DNA of 7,094 bases from a bacterium (GCA_020625635.1 JAHLBL010000084.1:1-7094); one strand, 5' to 3'. Positions 1 through 6,459 are shown, counted from the stretch's first letter. A program made the numbers and translations. Notes: generated from the letters alone by a model not told the origin.

Positions 1-119
1 TATTATAGCACCGTGTTTTTGAAATTTCAAGTATTTTTTACAAAAAATCCGTATTTTTTTCTAACTTTCATTCCGTCGCCGATATATTGACGAAACAGTC
101 AAAATGGAGTAGAATTAGA
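1..119. other. AT-rich leader upstream of the DUF815 gene
   Basis: No gene is supported here. The stretch is much more AT-rich than the coding DNA that follows. It holds a perfect 12-bp palindrome TTGAAATTTCAA (19-30) and runs of T and A (33-48) that could fold into a weak A/T-only hairpin. A sigma-A-like pair TTGACG (87-92) and TAGAAT (110-115) with 17-nt spacing is present. If used, transcription would begin near 122, which fits only a translation start at 150. A GGAG at 106-109 instead suits the ATG at 120. The sequence alone does not decide between these. Confidence 0.4.
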
Positions 120-1376
120 ATGTATAATAATGTAATTGGACTGATATATATGAAGTATAGTTTTAAGGCAGAGCTGCTGCTCGACACGCTGACTGTTTTC
201 CGCGGGATTCTCTCGCGCAGCGTTATGATAAGTATGAAAAAGCTTCTGTCTGCCTGCGATAAAAAGCCTTCCGAGTTCCTCGGCGCTTACGGAGAATTCT
301 TCCGCGTGCTCAGCGACCATCACGCTACGGAGTCGCTCGCGGGACACATTACCCGCGCTGCGCTTTACGACGAAAACATATTCACTCTCGCGGCTGCCGC
401 GGGCAGAGCGGACGAGCTTCCCGAAAATATTAAGGAAGCCGTAAAACGCGACTGCGAGTCGATTATTTTTCTCGCCAACCTTGACGCGGAAAGTATTTTG
501 AATGAATATACATATATTAATGATATACGCGAGATAGCCGACACTCTCCCCCGCTGGAGCTGCGGCAAGGTCGAGCCTGAATTTGAGAACGGCTGTGACT
601 TTGACAGGCTTTGCGCCTTCTGCAAGCAGAACGGCTGTGGAATCTTCGCCCGCTGGCGCGCTTTCATATGGCGCGACGGCGATATCCGTCCCGTAGAACA
701 CCCCGACAAAATCAGCCTTGACTCATTCATCGGCTACGAAAGGCAGCGGCAGAGAGTTCTCGACAACACCCTTGCGTTTATAAACGGTAAAACCTGCAAC
801 AACTGCCTGCTCTACGGCGATATGGGCACGGGAAAAAGCTCAACCGTAAAAGCTCTCGGCAACGAACTGCGCGGTCAGGGACTGAGAGTAGTGGAAATGC
901 CGAAGGAAAGACTAAGCGAGTTTCCCCTTCTTGTCGATAAAATCGCTCCCCTTCCGCTGAAATTTATAATTTTCATTGACGACCTTTCGTTCCAGAGCCA
1001 GGACAAGAGCTACACCTCGCTAAAGGCTGTGCTCGAGGGCGGACTTGCCGCAAGACCGTCGAACGCGCTGATTTACGCGACGTCCAACCGCCGCCACCTC
1101 ATAAAGGAAAGCTGGGCGGACAGAGATACCGACGATATCCACAGACGTGACAATATGCAGGAGACGCTCTCACTGTCCGATCGTTTCGGTCTCGCGGTGA
1201 ATTTCGGAAATCCCGATAAAGCTGAATTTCTGGAAATTGTTTACGCGCTTGCCGAGAGAGCGGGTGTAACAATGAAAAAGGAAGAACTCGCGGCAAAAGC
1301 CGAGCGTTTCGCCCTCAGCAGAGGTGGACGCTCGCCGAGATGCGCAAAGCAGTTTGTCGAATCTCTTGCCGTTTAG
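120..1376 (+). CDS. DUF815-family AAA-type ATPase
   Basis: This is a predicted cytoplasmic P-loop ATPase of the DUF815 family, which resembles DnaC/Cdc48-type AAA proteins; its biological role is not established. Numbered from the ATG at 120 (418 residues), the N-terminal 200 residues are a helical region of unknown function. Walker A is GDMGTGKS (233-240), Walker B is FIIFIDDL (282-289, acidic pair D287-D288), a sensor-1-like ATSNRRHL follows (320-327), then SDRFGL (353-358), which may carry the arginine finger. The length is normal for the family. The start is uncertain. TTG at 87 gives 11 more residues. ATG at 120 has GGAG 10 nt upstream. ATG at 150 (MKYSFKAEL) gives an N-terminus closest to what I remember of homologues but has only a weak ribosome binding site. 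The stop TAG shares its G with the AGGAGG of the next gene, so translation of the two is probably linked. Confidence 0.88.
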   Translation: MYNNVIGLIYMKYSFKAELLLDTLTVFRGILSRSVMISMKKLLSACDKKPSEFLGAYGEFFRVLSDHHATESLAGHITRAALYDENIFTLAAAAGRADELPENIKEAVKRDCESIIFLANLDAESILNEYTYINDIREIADTLPRWSCGKVEPEFENGCDFDRLCAFCKQNGCGIFARWRAFIWRDGDIRPVEHPDKISLDSFIGYERQRQRVLDNTLAFINGKTCNNCLLYGDMGTGKSSTVKALGNELRGQGLRVVEMPKERLSEFPLLVDKIAPLPLKFIIFIDDLSFQSQDKSYTSLKAVLEGGLAARPSNALIYATSNRRHLIKESWADRDTDDIHRRDNMQETLSLSDRFGLAVNFGNPDKAEFLEIVYALAERAGVTMKKEELAAKAERFALSRGGRSPRCAKQFVESLAV

Positions 1377-1385
1377 GAGGAAATA

Positions 1386-2288
1386 ATGACTACCTGTAAA
1401 AAACGAATTATTTCGGCGCTTATCGCGCTGATGATGGTATTCTCCGCAACAATCCTGACTTCGTGCGGAGAAGAACCCGAATACCCCGTTACGGTCGGAG
1501 GAATAACCGTGAACTCCGAGCCGCACAACGCGGTAATACTCGACAAGAATACTGCCGATATAATTTCCTGTATCGGATACGACGTCAAGATGTCGGGCAG
1601 AAGCGACGAGGTCGACCAGAATGGCTTCAAGGTCGTTCCGAGCGTCGGCACAGCGGCTGTTCCGTCGGTATCCGCTATCGAGAAGCTAAATGCCGATATT
1701 GTTTTCGCTAACGACGCTCTCGACCCGACGGTTCTTTCCGAGCTTGAAGGGAAAGGAATCACGGTCGTCGCGCTGGAGCCTGCCAACACTCCCAAGCAGC
1801 TCAAAAACCTATATTGCAAGCTTGGAATGATACTCGGCGGCAAAAACGAGGGCAAGCAAACTTCCGAGGAAGCCTTCGACGATTTATACAACACATATAA
1901 GGAGCTCCGCGACGCTGCGGAAAACTCAACCAACACCCAGATCACGGTCTGCTACCTTTATATGGATAACGGTGTGCTCAAAACCACGGCAAAGGGCAGC
2001 TGGGGCAATACTATGCTCAGCTATACGGGCACGTTCAATGTGTTCCAGAACGAGACCTCCGACACCGTCGACCCCGAAATGCTGAGAAGAGCGAATCCCG
2101 CCTATATCTTCTGCGACTGTGAGGAAGTTGTCGAGTACCTGAAGACAAGCGACGTTCTCGGACACCTCGACGCGCTCAACGGAAAAACCGTCGTAGTACC
2201 CTACAGTGATTTTATGACGCAGGGATACACAGGTCTTTCGGCGCTCAGAACGATCCTCAATACAATTTTCCCGAGCGGAGATGATTAA
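1386..2288 (+). CDS. ABC transporter substrate-binding lipoprotein (Peripla_BP_2-like)
   Basis: This is a predicted extracellular solute-binding lipoprotein of 300 residues. The N-terminus has a KKR basic start, a hydrophobic segment (about 8-23) and a lipobox LTSC (24-27), so C27 should be lipidated and anchored in the outer face of the membrane. The mature part shows the two-lobe pattern of the Fe-siderophore/cobalamin/haem receptors (BtuF/FhuD type). An N-lobe runs through AVILDKNTADIISCIGYDV (about 49-67), then the segment PSVSAIEKLNADIVFAND (93-110), a long connecting helix around 130-180, and a C-lobe with GKTVVVPYSDF near 266-276. The ligand cannot be read from the sequence. AGGAGG at 1375-1380 lies 5 nt before the ATG. 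It sits 9 nt after the DUF815 gene and 3 nt before the DUF5662 gene. No permease or ATPase gene is in the window, so it either works with a distant transporter or acts as a sensor or binding protein. Confidence 0.85.
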   Translation: MTTCKKRIISALIALMMVFSATILTSCGEEPEYPVTVGGITVNSEPHNAVILDKNTADIISCIGYDVKMSGRSDEVDQNGFKVVPSVGTAAVPSVSAIEKLNADIVFANDALDPTVLSELEGKGITVVALEPANTPKQLKNLYCKLGMILGGKNEGKQTSEEAFDDLYNTYKELRDAAENSTNTQITVCYLYMDNGVLKTTAKGSWGNTMLSYTGTFNVFQNETSDTVDPEMLRRANPAYIFCDCEEVVEYLKTSDVLGHLDALNGKTVVVPYSDFMTQGYTGLSALRTILNTIFPSGDD

Positions 2289-2291
2289 AAA

Positions 2292-2840
2292 ATGGCTCAC
2301 GTTTTCGCGCATTTTAAAACGATCACTCACCACAGGCACAAGGTAATCGCCAACTGCTTCCGCGCCGGGATTCCTCTAAGGGGACTGCTTCACGATTTAT
2401 CAAAGTACTCCCCTACCGAGTTTATCCCGGGAGCCAAGCACTACCTCGGCAACCGCTCACCGAACGAAGGCGAGCGGGAGGATTACGGCTACTCCAAGGC
2501 GTGGATGCATCACAAAGGCAGAAACCGCCATCATTTCGAGTACTGGACGGACTACGATCCCGTTACAAAACTTATGTCGGGCGTTAAGATGCCGCGCAAG
2601 TATCTTATCGAAATGTTCTGCGACCGTGTCGCGGCGAGTAAGATATATAATAAAAAGGATTACACCGATTCAAAGCCGCTGGAATATTTTATGAAGGCGA
2701 AGAATCGCAGAGCATCCATCATCCACCCCGAAACCTCCGACGAGATCGAGTTTCTGCTCAGAATGCTCGAGGAGAAGGGAGAAAAAGAAACATTCAAATA
2801 CATAAGAAGTATCAGGAGAAAGAAAAATGTCCAAGGTTAA
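2292..2840 (+). CDS. DUF5662 family protein with HD-like histidine motifs
   Basis: This is a soluble protein of 182 residues with no signal peptide or membrane segment. I recognise the DUF5662 pattern, sometimes mislabelled as catalase in databases. An N-terminal histidine cluster (H13, H14, H16) is followed by GLLHDLSKYSPTEF (31-44, with H34-D35), then HHKGRNRHHFEYW (73-85), and finally D111 in FCDRVAASK. The order H...HD...HH...D matches the metal-binding layout of the HD superfamily, so a metal-dependent phosphohydrolase-like activity is an inference; no substrate is known to me. The C-terminus is charged (ending RSIRRKKNVQG). GGAG at 2277-2280 lies 11 nt before the ATG, inside the end of the lipoprotein gene. 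Its 3' end overlaps the HD-domain gene by 14 nt in another frame, which suggests translational coupling. Confidence 0.82.
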   Translation: MAHVFAHFKTITHHRHKVIANCFRAGIPLRGLLHDLSKYSPTEFIPGAKHYLGNRSPNEGEREDYGYSKAWMHHKGRNRHHFEYWTDYDPVTKLMSGVKMPRKYLIEMFCDRVAASKIYNKKDYTDSKPLEYFMKAKNRRASIIHPETSDEIEFLLRMLEEKGEKETFKYIRSIRRKKNVQG

Positions 2841-3318
2841 CGACACAATCAACGCGATGATGCGCTACTTCAAGGGCGACGTAAAGCGCATCCATCATTT
2901 CCTAAAGGTCTATTCCATAGCCCGTACCATAGGTCTTAACGAGAACCTCTCCGAGGATGTGCAGTATCTCCTTGAGATTGCCGCAATAACTCACGACATC
3001 GGTATCAAGCCCGCCGAGGAGAAGTTCGGCTCAGCCGACGGCTCCTATCAGGAGCAGGAAGGTCCCGCTGTCGCGGAACAGCTTCTGACCGAGCTGGGCT
3101 TCGAGGAGGAGTTTGTGGACAAGGTGTGCTACCTTATAGCTCACCACCACACCTACAAGGGTATCGACAACGCCCCGTACAGGATTCTTGTGGAGGCGGA
3201 TTTCCTTACCAATATATATGACGACCACATCAGCCCCGAGCTCGCGCGCAATATAAAGGAAAAGATATTCCGCACTAAGTCGGGCATTAAAATGTTCGAG
3301 GAAATGTACGAGGCGTAG
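2827..3318 (+). CDS. HD-domain phosphohydrolase
   Basis: This is a predicted cytoplasmic metal-dependent phosphohydrolase of 163 residues, essentially one HD domain. The metal-ligand series is complete: H23/H24 in RIHHFLKVYSIA, H56-D57 in AAITHDIGIKPAEE, H106-H108 in LIAHHHTYKGID, and D125 in LVEADFLTNIY. This is the pattern of small uncharacterised HD proteins related to the YfbR/RelA-type HD superfamily. The substrate (nucleotide, cyclic nucleotide or other phosphoester) cannot be read from sequence. AGGAG at 2814-2818, 8 nt before the ATG, lies within the DUF5662 coding end. It is the last gene of the four-gene run, and I see no convincing intrinsic terminator right after its stop. The adjacent DUF5662 protein carries a similar histidine layout, so the two may act on related substrates or together; this is inference. 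Confidence 0.87.
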   Translation: MSKVNDTINAMMRYFKGDVKRIHHFLKVYSIARTIGLNENLSEDVQYLLEIAAITHDIGIKPAEEKFGSADGSYQEQEGPAVAEQLLTELGFEEEFVDKVCYLIAHHHTYKGIDNAPYRILVEADFLTNIYDDHISPELARNIKEKIFRTKSGIKMFEEMYEA

Positions 3319-3427
3319 AATGTTACGCTCCGTTGAGACCGAGGTTTCGGCAGATTTACCCTTGTCCGTAGTATTATGAAGCGGTTTTTGGGGACTGATT
3401 TTTCATAACTATATATAATGAACAGCA

Positions 3428-3454
3428 AAATAAACAAAAAAAGGATGTTTATTT
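3428..3454. promoter_or_regulatory. Inverted repeat upstream of the surface-protein promoter
   Basis: Perfect 9-bp arms AAATAAACA (3428-3436) and TGTTTATTT (3446-3454) are separated by 9 nt. The repeat ends 7 nt before the predicted -35 box, a usual place for an activator or repressor site. Chance is a real possibility in DNA this AT-rich. Confidence 0.35.
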
Positions 3455-3461
3455 GAGTATT

Positions 3462-3489
3462 TTGCCAATAGAATAAAATGGCACATAAT
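3462..3489 (+). promoter_or_regulatory. Predicted sigma-A-type promoter of the secreted protein gene
   Basis: A -35 box TTGCCA (3462-3467) and a -10 box CATAAT (3484-3489) are separated by 16 nt, each matching the consensus at five of six positions. Transcription would begin near 3496, giving a leader of about 33 nt. AAGGAGG (3514-3520) lies 8 nt before the ATG, a near-ideal ribosome binding site that suggests high expression. A perfect TATAAT also occurs at 3414-3419 but without a good -35 box, so it is the weaker candidate. Confidence 0.5.
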
Positions 3490-3528
3490 GTTACAATATA
3501 GTAGTAAATTTAGAAGGAGGATTGTTTT

Positions 3529-5679
3529 ATGAAAACATCTTTGAAGAAATTAACAAGCGTCTTTTTAGCAGTGCTTTTAGCGCTCTCCGTTTTCGCGGTT
3601 GCAGCCGTTTCCGCTGCTGAAACAGACAAAGCCACGACTGGTGGCACAACGGTTGTTCTTGACGCTTCAGGCGTTGACACCGGATTCGTAGAGTGGCGCG
3701 CATGGACATGGAATGATGGCGAAAACGGCCATTGGGTTTCCGCTCACGGTACAGACGCGTCAGACATCACTTATGACGATGTAGACCAGAATATTATCTT
3801 TGCGTATTTCGCAGCAGGCAGCCCTGCCGACGACCCTAACTGGACAGGTAAGATCGCTCAGTCCGCTGATATGACTGTACAGGGTTCAAAGTTTACCGTA
3901 ACAAACGCTAACGGTACTGTTGAAGGTAACTGGTCAGGCGGAGACGATGACTGGTCACAGGACACAAACGACACAGGTGAATGGTCAGGCGACGGCAAGA
4001 AAGTTTACTTCCACCCCGGTGTTGCTGCTGAAGCTGATCCCGCATGGTTCGCTTGGACATGGAACGAAGGCTCCAACGGTCACTGGGCGTCAGGCGGCGG
4101 CACAGGCGACACAGTTGTATTCGAGGGAATTCTCGGCAACGTAGTATTCGTAAGAATGCCCTCCGACGCTACAGCAGGCGACTGGGATACAGCATGGAAC
4201 CAGACTGTTGACCTTACTGTTGACGGCAACTCCTTTACAGTATCCGGCTGGGACGATAAGTTCATGCTCGGTGACTGGTCAAACGAAGACGATACAGATC
4301 CCACAGATCCCACTGAGACTGAGACAGAGTCCGAATCAGAAACAGATGCTACCGAGACCGAGACTGAGAAAGAGTCCGACACAGAACCCACAGAAACAGA
4401 TAAGCCCATTGAGACTGAGACTGAGACAGACAAGCCGACCGAGACCGAAAAGCCCACAGAGGCAGAGACAGCTTCTCCCGACGGCGGCGTTGTAGTTAAC
4501 GTAGCTCTCAACGGCACAACTCTCAAGACAATCGACGCAGGCAACGCAAAAACCGTTACTGTAACATATACAATGACTACTCCCGTTAAGCTCGCTGACG
4601 GTCAGGGTACAATTACTTATGATGCTGACAAGCTCACAATTGCTTCATGGGATTTCCCCGTAATCAAGCCCATGGGCGGATTACTCAGCAACAAGAACAT
4701 CGCGGGTACCGCTAAGTTCAACTTCACAGGCGTTGATACTGACGACAAAGGAAACGGCTTCGGTATCTACGACTTTACAAAGGGCGGCACATTCGTTACC
4801 CTTACATTCAATGTTGCGGAAGGCTCCAAGGGTTCAACAACTGTTGAGCTCAAGATCGAAGAGCTTGACTCCATCGACACAGCTTACTTCACAGACAGCA
4901 AGGCTGCTGCTTCTGCTGCTTCTATCGTAACATCTATGGCTAACCCCGCTGTTGAGGCAGGCGGAAAGACCGAGCAGCCCACAGAAACTGATAAGCCCAT
5001 TGAGACTGAGACTCAGAAGCCCACAGAGACTGAGAAGCCGACCGAGACCGAGAAGCCGACTGAAACTGAGAAACCGACCGAGACCGAGAAGCCCACAGAG
5101 ACTGAGAAGCCGACTGAGACACTTAAGCCGACCGAGCCGGTTACTGCTCCCACACTCGTTGATATCTCTAACTGGACTGTAGAAGGTCTCAAGAACAAGA
5201 AGTACACAGGCAAGCCCATCACTCTCAACCTCGACGTAGTAAGCCCCGCAGGCGAGTACGCAAGAGTTATCCCCACATACCTCAACAACAAGAATGTTGG
5301 TACTGCTACCGTAACACTTACAGGTACAGGCGCTTACACAGGTTCTATCACAAAGACCTTTAAAATCACCAAGGCTACTAACACAATGAAGGCTTCTGCT
5401 GTTAAGAAGACAGTTAAGCTCAAAGCTGTAAAGAGTAAGAATGTTAAAGTTAAGAGCGCTATCAAGGTTACAAAGGCTAAGGGTACTGTATCCTACAAGA
5501 AAGTAGCAAGCGGTTCTTCAAAGAAGCTCACAATCTCCAAGAAGGGCGTTATCACTGTTAAGAAGGGTGCTTACAAGAAGGGCACAGTTCTTAAGATCAA
5601 GGTTAAGGTAACTGCTAAGGGCACAAAGAGCTACAAGAAGATCACAAAGACCGTAACAACAAAGATTACTGTTAAATAA
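3529..5679 (+). CDS. Secreted modular surface protein: two Trp-rich binding modules, cohesin-like domain, Ig-like repeat, Lys-rich tail
   Basis: This 716-residue secreted protein has no visible catalytic domain. The signal peptide has a KTSLKK start, a hydrophobic core at 11-26 and likely cleavage after A29 or A30. Two homologous tryptophan-rich modules follow (about 40-136 and 157-251). They share AWTWN-[DE]-G-x-NGHW (58-69 and 175-186) and a second half ending in Q-[ST]-x-D-[LM]-T; in module 2 this is VVFVRM...WDTAWNQTVDLT. I associate such repeats with carbohydrate, possibly starch, binding proteins of gut anaerobes; the ligand is inference. Next come an acidic TE-rich linker (254-316), a cohesin-like beta-sandwich (about 319-475, with TITYDADKL and GTFVTLTFNV), a KPTETE-repeat linker (481-540), an Ig-like repeat (541-615, with YTGKPI and NNKNVGTATVTLTGTGAYTG) and a lysine-rich tail (616-716). 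No LPXTG, SLH or dockerin is seen, so wall attachment through the basic tail is plausible. The gene is monocistronic, with its own promoter and terminator. Confidence 0.85.
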   Translation: MKTSLKKLTSVFLAVLLALSVFAVAAVSAAETDKATTGGTTVVLDASGVDTGFVEWRAWTWNDGENGHWVSAHGTDASDITYDDVDQNIIFAYFAAGSPADDPNWTGKIAQSADMTVQGSKFTVTNANGTVEGNWSGGDDDWSQDTNDTGEWSGDGKKVYFHPGVAAEADPAWFAWTWNEGSNGHWASGGGTGDTVVFEGILGNVVFVRMPSDATAGDWDTAWNQTVDLTVDGNSFTVSGWDDKFMLGDWSNEDDTDPTDPTETETESESETDATETETEKESDTEPTETDKPIETETETDKPTETEKPTEAETASPDGGVVVNVALNGTTLKTIDAGNAKTVTVTYTMTTPVKLADGQGTITYDADKLTIASWDFPVIKPMGGLLSNKNIAGTAKFNFTGVDTDDKGNGFGIYDFTKGGTFVTLTFNVAEGSKGSTTVELKIEELDSIDTAYFTDSKAAASAASIVTSMANPAVEAGGKTEQPTETDKPIETETQKPTETEKPTETEKPTETEKPTETEKPTETEKPTETLKPTEPVTAPTLVDISNWTVEGLKNKKYTGKPITLNLDVVSPAGEYARVIPTYLNNKNVGTATVTLTGTGAYTGSITKTFKITKATNTMKASAVKKTVKLKAVKSKNVKVKSAIKVTKAKGTVSYKKVASGSSKKLTISKKGVITVKKGAYKKGTVLKIKVKVTAKGTKSYKKITKTVTTKITVK
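3646..4281 (+). repeat. Tandem duplication encoding two Trp-rich modules
   Basis: Codons 40-136 (3646-3936) and 157-251 (3997-4281) encode two homologous modules of about 95 residues. The best-conserved block is RAWTWNDGENGHWVSA against FAWTWNEGSNGHWASG, at 3697-3744 and 4048-4095. Trp positions W59/W176, W61/W178, W69/W186, W105/W219 and W135/W250 line up. The second halves have diverged: module 2 keeps WNQT, module 1 has KIAQS in its place. Confidence 0.75.
5017..5142 (+). repeat. 18-nt tandem repeat encoding KPTETE units
   Basis: Seven consecutive 18-nt units encode five exact KPTETE hexapeptides, then KPTETL and KPTEPV (residues 497-538). Units differ mostly at third codon positions (CCC or CCG, ACC/ACA/ACT, GAG/GAA). 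This is part of the second flexible, acidic, Thr/Pro-rich linker. The first linker (4288-4476) has the same composition but a less regular pattern. Confidence 0.85.
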
Positions 5680-5699
5680 TCAATCCGAATAATTAATTA

Positions 5700-5734
5700 C
5701 AGGCAGGTTGCGATACGCAGCCTGCCTGATTTTT
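5700..5734 (+). terminator. Intrinsic terminator of the secreted protein gene
   Basis: A 13-bp stem CAGGCAGGTTGCG (5700-5712) pairs with CGCAGCCTGCCTG (5716-5728) with one G-U pair and an ATA loop. It is followed by TTTTT at 5730-5734 and lies 20 nt after the stop codon. Its arms share CAGGCA/TGCCTG with the facing terminator about 55 nt away. Confidence 0.9.
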
Positions 5735-5773
5735 ATGTAGCTCTATTCAACAGTGGTGGTAAATCATAATATG

Positions 5774-5817
5774 CTTCAAAACAAAAGAGCAGGCAATTCT
5801 TATGAACTGCCTGCTCT
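5774..5817 (-). terminator. Intrinsic terminator of the TetR-family gene
   Basis: A perfect 10-bp stem AGAGCAGGCA (5786-5795) / TGCCTGCTCT (5808-5817) is extended inside by an A-C mismatch and 3 more pairs around a 4-nt loop. Read on the minus strand, the stem is followed by TTTTGTTTTG. It starts 6 nt after the TetR stop codon. Confidence 0.85.
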
Positions 5818-5823
5818 GAATTA

Positions 5824-6432
5824 TTACTTTGTTATTCCCTTTTTAATAATCTTTATCTTCTTATGAAGGAGGAGCCGTTCTTTCTCGACATCCTTGGGGT
5901 TCTTATTGACATTGAATACAGCAACCTTAATTGCGTCGAACATCATAAAGACAACGCATTTGATGTCCTCATCGTCCTTTGTATTAAATGCCGAACGGTC
6001 TATATACTTTTCAAACGAGCTGAAAACATCGGGAATCGTTGTGCGGTACTCCATATAGTCCGATATAAGAGCGCTGTTCTGGTTGCGCGAATCAGTCAGA
6101 GTAAGAATGTCGCTGAGATTGTCCTGACTTCCGCCGTGAACCGACACGTCAAAAATTCTCATAGGAATCTCAAACAGGTTTCCCCCGTTCAGAATAAGCT
6201 CATCACGTACAAATTTACCGATTTGCGCGAGCATATCGTCGGTAACGAGTTCAACAAGATCGAGCTTATCATCAAAATACTGATAGAAGCTGCCGCGGGA
6301 GATACCCGCCTTCTTGATTACGCTGTTGATCGTAATCTTCTGCTTGTTGCCTTTTCTGAATTCCTTACGGGTAACCTCGATTATCTTTTCGCGCTTTTCA
6401 GCAGGGAGATTGTAGAAAGTTCTCTTAATCAT
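5824..6432 (-). CDS. TetR/AcrR-family transcriptional regulator
   Basis: This predicted DNA-binding repressor has 202 residues, a normal TetR length. The N-terminal domain opens with TFYNLPAEKREKIIEVT (5-21). The helix-turn-helix falls at about 33-53, with ITINSVIKKAGISRGSFYQY (33-52) followed by FDDKLDLVELV. This is the classic TetR signature in which helix 3 (ISRGSFYQYF) contacts DNA. The C-terminal ligand and dimer domain has no recognisable ligand class, and the C-terminus is lysine-rich. Two in-frame ATGs exist, at 6438 and 6432. The AGGAGG at 6445-6440 ends 1 nt before the first but 7 nt before the second, so 6432 (MIKRTF) is chosen. It is transcribed towards the secreted protein gene and away from ychF. 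Its own promoter overlaps a perfect palindrome, suggesting autorepression. No efflux pump or enzyme that it might control lies alongside. Confidence 0.9.
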   Translation of the reverse strand: MIKRTFYNLPAEKREKIIEVTRKEFRKGNKQKITINSVIKKAGISRGSFYQYFDDKLDLVELVTDDMLAQIGKFVRDELILNGGNLFEIPMRIFDVSVHGGSQDNLSDILTLTDSRNQNSALISDYMEYRTTIPDVFSSFEKYIDRSAFNTKDDEDIKCVVFMMFDAIKVAVFNVNKNPKDVEKERLLLHKKIKIIKKGITK

Positions 6433-6439
6433 TACCATA

Positions 6440-6445
6440 CCTCCT
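6440..6445 (-). promoter_or_regulatory. Ribosome binding site that fixes the TetR start
   Basis: AGGAGG on the minus strand lies 7 nt from the ATG at 6432 but only 1 nt from the ATG at 6438. The longer form with two extra residues (Met-Val) is therefore unlikely. Confidence 0.8.
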
Positions 6446-6459
6446 ACTAAAACTATTCA

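Noticed and set aside
99..701. 200-residue antisense frame inside the DUF815 gene
   Set aside because: The plus strand encodes a recognisable ATPase over this stretch, and the antisense product shows no known motif.
3319..3400. Terminator after the HD-domain gene
   Set aside because: Only a 4-bp CCGA/TCGG hairpin without a following T-run is visible, which is too weak to call.
4080..4544. 154-residue antisense frame with an SVSVSVS-type repeat
   Set aside because: It is the mirror of the TE-rich linker codons on the opposite strand. A second one at 5013-5291 has the same cause.
5017..5142. Regular repeats considered as a CRISPR array
   Set aside because: The 18-nt units are contiguous without spacers and code in frame for KPTETE.
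5374..5676. Sortase or dockerin anchor at the C-terminus of the surface protein
   Set aside because: There is no LPXTG-like motif, hydrophobic segment or calcium-loop dockerin repeat; the end is a lysine-rich beta-type domain.
5863..6450. 195-residue plus-strand frame across the TetR gene
   Set aside because: The minus-strand reading gives a clear TetR helix-turn-helix with a ribosome binding site and terminator; the plus-strand product resembles nothing known to me.
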